In this document: in pieces, positions 46,351 through 48,783 of the stretch
Layout of the letters: each line of letters begins with the position of its first letter
Position numbering within the stretch: the first letter of the stretch is position 1
The notes under the pieces: model-generated
The model's database searches: none
The model's input: the letters and a program-made list of their open reading frames with translations, nothing else
Told to the model about the DNA's origin: nothing
Source: an uncultured cyanobacterium
Lineage (GTDB): Bacteria; Cyanobacteriota; Cyanobacteriia; Cyanobacteriales; Geitlerinemataceae
Assembly: GCA_937121005.1 (NCBI GenBank)
Contig: CAKZKB010000529.1
Location: forward strand, 1 to 48,783
Direction: 5' to 3'
DNA: 48,783 bases
Position numbers and translations under genes: made by a program

Positions 46351-46573
46351 TTTCCGGTTCGCCTGTCTCCAGACTGCTTTTCCATCTTAGGCGACATTTG
46401 GTAATTTTAGGCAAAATATGGAAAATTTGTCAGAAAAAGAGAATTTAATATCGTTAAAATTTCATAAATTGTTCAAAATCCCATACAATACCAGTTCGTT
46501 CCACCGCCCCGTTCCACTAAAATACAGCCATGCAGCCGCGTGTGTGGTGAGTGCGCCCCAAGCCTGACGATCT

Positions 46574-48376
46574 ATGGCCTCTAACTCCGATCCGATCCCT
46601 GTTGTCACCCCCATCGAACTGAAAGTGGGGTCGCTCGTCGTGCCGGCCTACCAACTCCCCGGCGACGAAGGTGCAATGGTTCTAAGTGCCCAACAGATGG
46701 CATCGGCCATCGAGAGCAAGGCGAAGTTCGTCGCCAATTTCTTGCACAAGCAGGGGTTTGTTGGGATTCCGGTTCGCGATGGCGATGGCAAGGAGATGGT
46801 CGTCTATCCCTTCGACGGGGCCATGGCTTACTGGAAGTGGAAAAAAAGTATGTCCAACGATCGGGCGCGGTTGTTGGTGGAGCGGTTCGGGGATTTAGGG
46901 ACAAGGGGACAAGGAGAGGGGGAGACAAGGGGACAAGGGGATACGGAGATGAGTGTCGCGTTGTCTTCTTCCCCAGGCGATCTCCCGACTGGAGAAGATA
47001 CCCGGTCGGATGGCAGCGCGACACTCAATCGTGCCGATATCGAAGCCGAGTCCGGGTCTCGTGTCGATCGCGGTGTCGAGGCTCCCACCACACAAGGATC
47101 GGTAAACCTCAATCCAGCCGTGTCCTCGATGAGCGAACCGACTCCCTCCCTCTCAGCCTCTCCAGAGAGTGACATTCCCACCGAACAGGGACTCAATCAA
47201 GGCAAAACCTCTGCCAGGCAAGCCACTCTCCCCGTCCCCTTGTCCCCCCGTCCCCTTGTCTCTTCCTCTCCAGAAAGTGAAAACGCAGCCGTCGAGTCGC
47301 CCCGTCCATCTCCAGAAACGGACGCGATCGCCTGGCTCGCACCATCAACCCTAACGCCCCACCCGCGCCACCAACAGATTTATGGGGACGAGGATATTGG
47401 CGAGCTCGTCGATCGCATCCGCGCTTCTAATTGGTTGCGCCCCCTCGTCGTCACCCCCAAAGGGACGATCGTCAGTGGGTGCAAGCGCTGGCGAGCCGCC
47501 TCGATCCTCGGGATCGATCGCGTTCCCGTCGAAGTGAGACAATTCGAGAACGCCGCCGCCGAACTCGAAGCCCTGCTCGAAGACAACGCCGCCCGCCCCA
47601 AAACCTGCGAGCAGAAAATCCGAGAAGCCAACTCCTGGAAAGAGATCGAAACCCGCAAAGCCAAGCGCCGCCAGCAAGCCGGGAGTCGCTTAGAAGAAGC
47701 CGACCTAATGAAAATATTTTCACAAGGGTCTCGAGGTAGCGTCCGGGACATCGTGGCGGCCAAAGTGCAACTGGGGTCGGGATTGACCTACAGCAAAGGG
47801 GCCAAAGTGGTAGCCCAGATCGATAATGCTCTGTCTCGTGCAGATGAGGCGATCGCCGGGGCGTGGCGCAAGCTACTGAACGAACAGAGTATCGAATCGG
47901 CCCATCGCTTGCTGAAATTGCCCCCGGCGTTGCGCGATGACATTCTCCATTTAATTGCCACCGGGGTCGCCGAAAACCCCAAAGAAGCGCGACGGCTGCT
48001 GGCTGAAGAACGTGGGGACGGGATGTTTCAAGAGGGAGATATCGCGATCGTCCGCATCGATCCGGCGCTGACTCTGGGGGCGACGGAAACCCGATGGAAC
48101 GGCTGTTGGGGCCGAGTGCGTTCGGTAGAACGAGGCGGGGTTTCGATCGACTTGGGTGGAGAAGTGTTGTTTTTGGGCGTGGCCGATTTAGAAGCGATCT
48201 CGGAAATATCGGCAGATTTTCAAGAGGTGGTCGATCGAGTTTTAGCCTTGCGTCAATTTCCCTTAGACGAATTGGAAGCGGCGATGTTGGATGTGTTCCA
48301 ACGGCGAGGGGAATGGAGCGATCGGCAACTGGCGTATTTAGAGCAAATGGAGGGGTTTTGGTTGCCGCGTAGCTAA
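46574..48376 (+). CDS. ParB/Spo0J-like nuclease/partition protein with long repeat-derived linker
   Basis: LTPHPRHQQIYGDEDIGELVDRIRASNWLRPLVVTPKGTIVSGCKRWRAASILGIDRVPVEV is ParB N-domain-like. Confidence 0.85.
   Translation: MASNSDPIPVVTPIELKVGSLVVPAYQLPGDEGAMVLSAQQMASAIESKAKFVANFLHKQGFVGIPVRDGDGKEMVVYPFDGAMAYWKWKKSMSNDRARLLVERFGDLGTRGQGEGETRGQGDTEMSVALSSSPGDLPTGEDTRSDGSATLNRADIEAESGSRVDRGVEAPTTQGSVNLNPAVSSMSEPTPSLSASPESDIPTEQGLNQGKTSARQATLPVPLSPRPLVSSSPESENAAVESPRPSPETDAIAWLAPSTLTPHPRHQQIYGDEDIGELVDRIRASNWLRPLVVTPKGTIVSGCKRWRAASILGIDRVPVEVRQFENAAAELEALLEDNAARPKTCEQKIREANSWKEIETRKAKRRQQAGSRLEEADLMKIFSQGSRGSVRDIVAAKVQLGSGLTYSKGAKVVAQIDNALSRADEAIAGAWRKLLNEQSIESAHRLLKLPPALRDDILHLIATGVAENPKEARRLLAEERGDGMFQEGDIAIVRIDPALTLGATETRWNGCWGRVRSVERGGVSIDLGGEVLFLGVADLEAISEISADFQEVVDRVLALRQFPLDELEAAMLDVFQRRGEWSDRQLAYLEQMEGFWLPRS
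46889..46950. repeat. GGGGACAAGG-type repeats inside parB-like coding sequence; inverted partner at 47227-47275
   Basis: GGGACAAGGGGACAAGGAGAGGGGGAGACAAGGGGACAAGGGG versus CCCCGTCCCCTTGTCCCCCCGTCCCCTTGTCTC. Confidence 0.85.
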
Positions 48377-48473
48377 CAAGAATTGACTGAAAACGATAAA
48401 ATATTTACATAACCCGAGAGCCAAGAAGGAAATAAACTACTTTCGAGAACACCATTTCTGATAATTCATTTCC

Positions 48474-48783
48474 ATGAAAAACGTCGAGGGCGTAGGGTTA
48501 GAAAATCTCTCCCATTCCCTGGCTCTGTCGGAACCCGTTCCCCTCTCGAGGCATCCGGCACGGGTGTATTTGGCTAGTTTGGCTCCGGGATCGCGCCCGA
48601 CGATGAAGCAGTCTCTCGATACGATCGCCGCTTTGCTCACCGGGGGACATTGCGATGCCGATACCTTGAACTGGGGGGCGTTGCGCTACGAACATACGGC
48701 GGCGGTACAGTCCCACTTGCTCTCTACTCGCGAGTCCACAACCGTCAAAAAGATGGTGTCGGCTCTGCGGCGGGTGCTGGCCG
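48474..48783 (+). CDS. Tyrosine recombinase/integrase N-terminus (runs off the window)
   Basis: HPARVYLASLAPGSRPTMKQSLDTIAALLTGGHCDADTLNWGALRYEHTAAVQSHLLSTRESTTVKKMVSALRRVLA is SAM-like core-binding domain. Confidence 0.8.
   Translation, partial: MKNVEGVGLENLSHSLALSEPVPLSRHPARVYLASLAPGSRPTMKQSLDTIAALLTGGHCDADTLNWGALRYEHTAAVQSHLLSTRESTTVKKMVSALRRVLA

Noticed and set aside
1-48783. Abundant GCGATCGC/CGATCG palindromes as a novel motif
   Set aside because: This is the well-known cyanobacterial HIP1 octamer; used only as taxonomic evidence and for one breakpoint note.

Overview
Cyanobacterial mobile plasmid (or integrated plasmid/ICE) segment, inferred from dense HIP1-like GCGATCGC sites and plasmid-type genes. 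From left to right: an IS4-family transposase 3' fragment abutting a truncated AAA ATPase; a plasmid topoisomerase IA; a minus-strand conjugation (type IV secretion) operon with VirD4-, VirB9-, VirB10-, VirB8-, VirB5-, VirB4- and VirB3-like genes; a regulatory island with a Ser/Thr kinase and a NarL-type response regulator; a plus-strand VirB6-like gene; a long minus-strand cluster of small unknown or membrane proteins around a coiled-coil P-loop ATPase; a DNA-binding protein gene carrying an 11-bp iteron array; an AbrB-like antitoxin with a truncated PIN toxin; a pentapeptide protein, DUF4351-type proteins and a CHASE2 protein; a CyRepA1-like replication protein; 3-methyladenine DNA glycosylase; a ParM-like actin with a candidate adaptor; a ParB-like protein; and the start of a tyrosine recombinase. 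The strongest unexplained signals are: (1) a 39-bp element (37/39 identical, inverted) placed about 52 bp upstream of both T4SS transcription units; (2) six helically phased 11-bp iterons inside the 5' coding region of a HTH gene, plus two in its promoter; (3) a nested, Shine-Dalgarno-preceded ORF in the replication gene with better GC3 than the host frame; (4) a structured ~350-nt leader upstream of the replication gene; (5) an operon of micro membrane proteins around a divergent ATPase; (6) an in-frame TGA separating a membrane domain from a zinc-ribbon domain. No relaxase, tRNA, rRNA or CRISPR array was recognised. All family calls are by eye from sequence; no searches were run.
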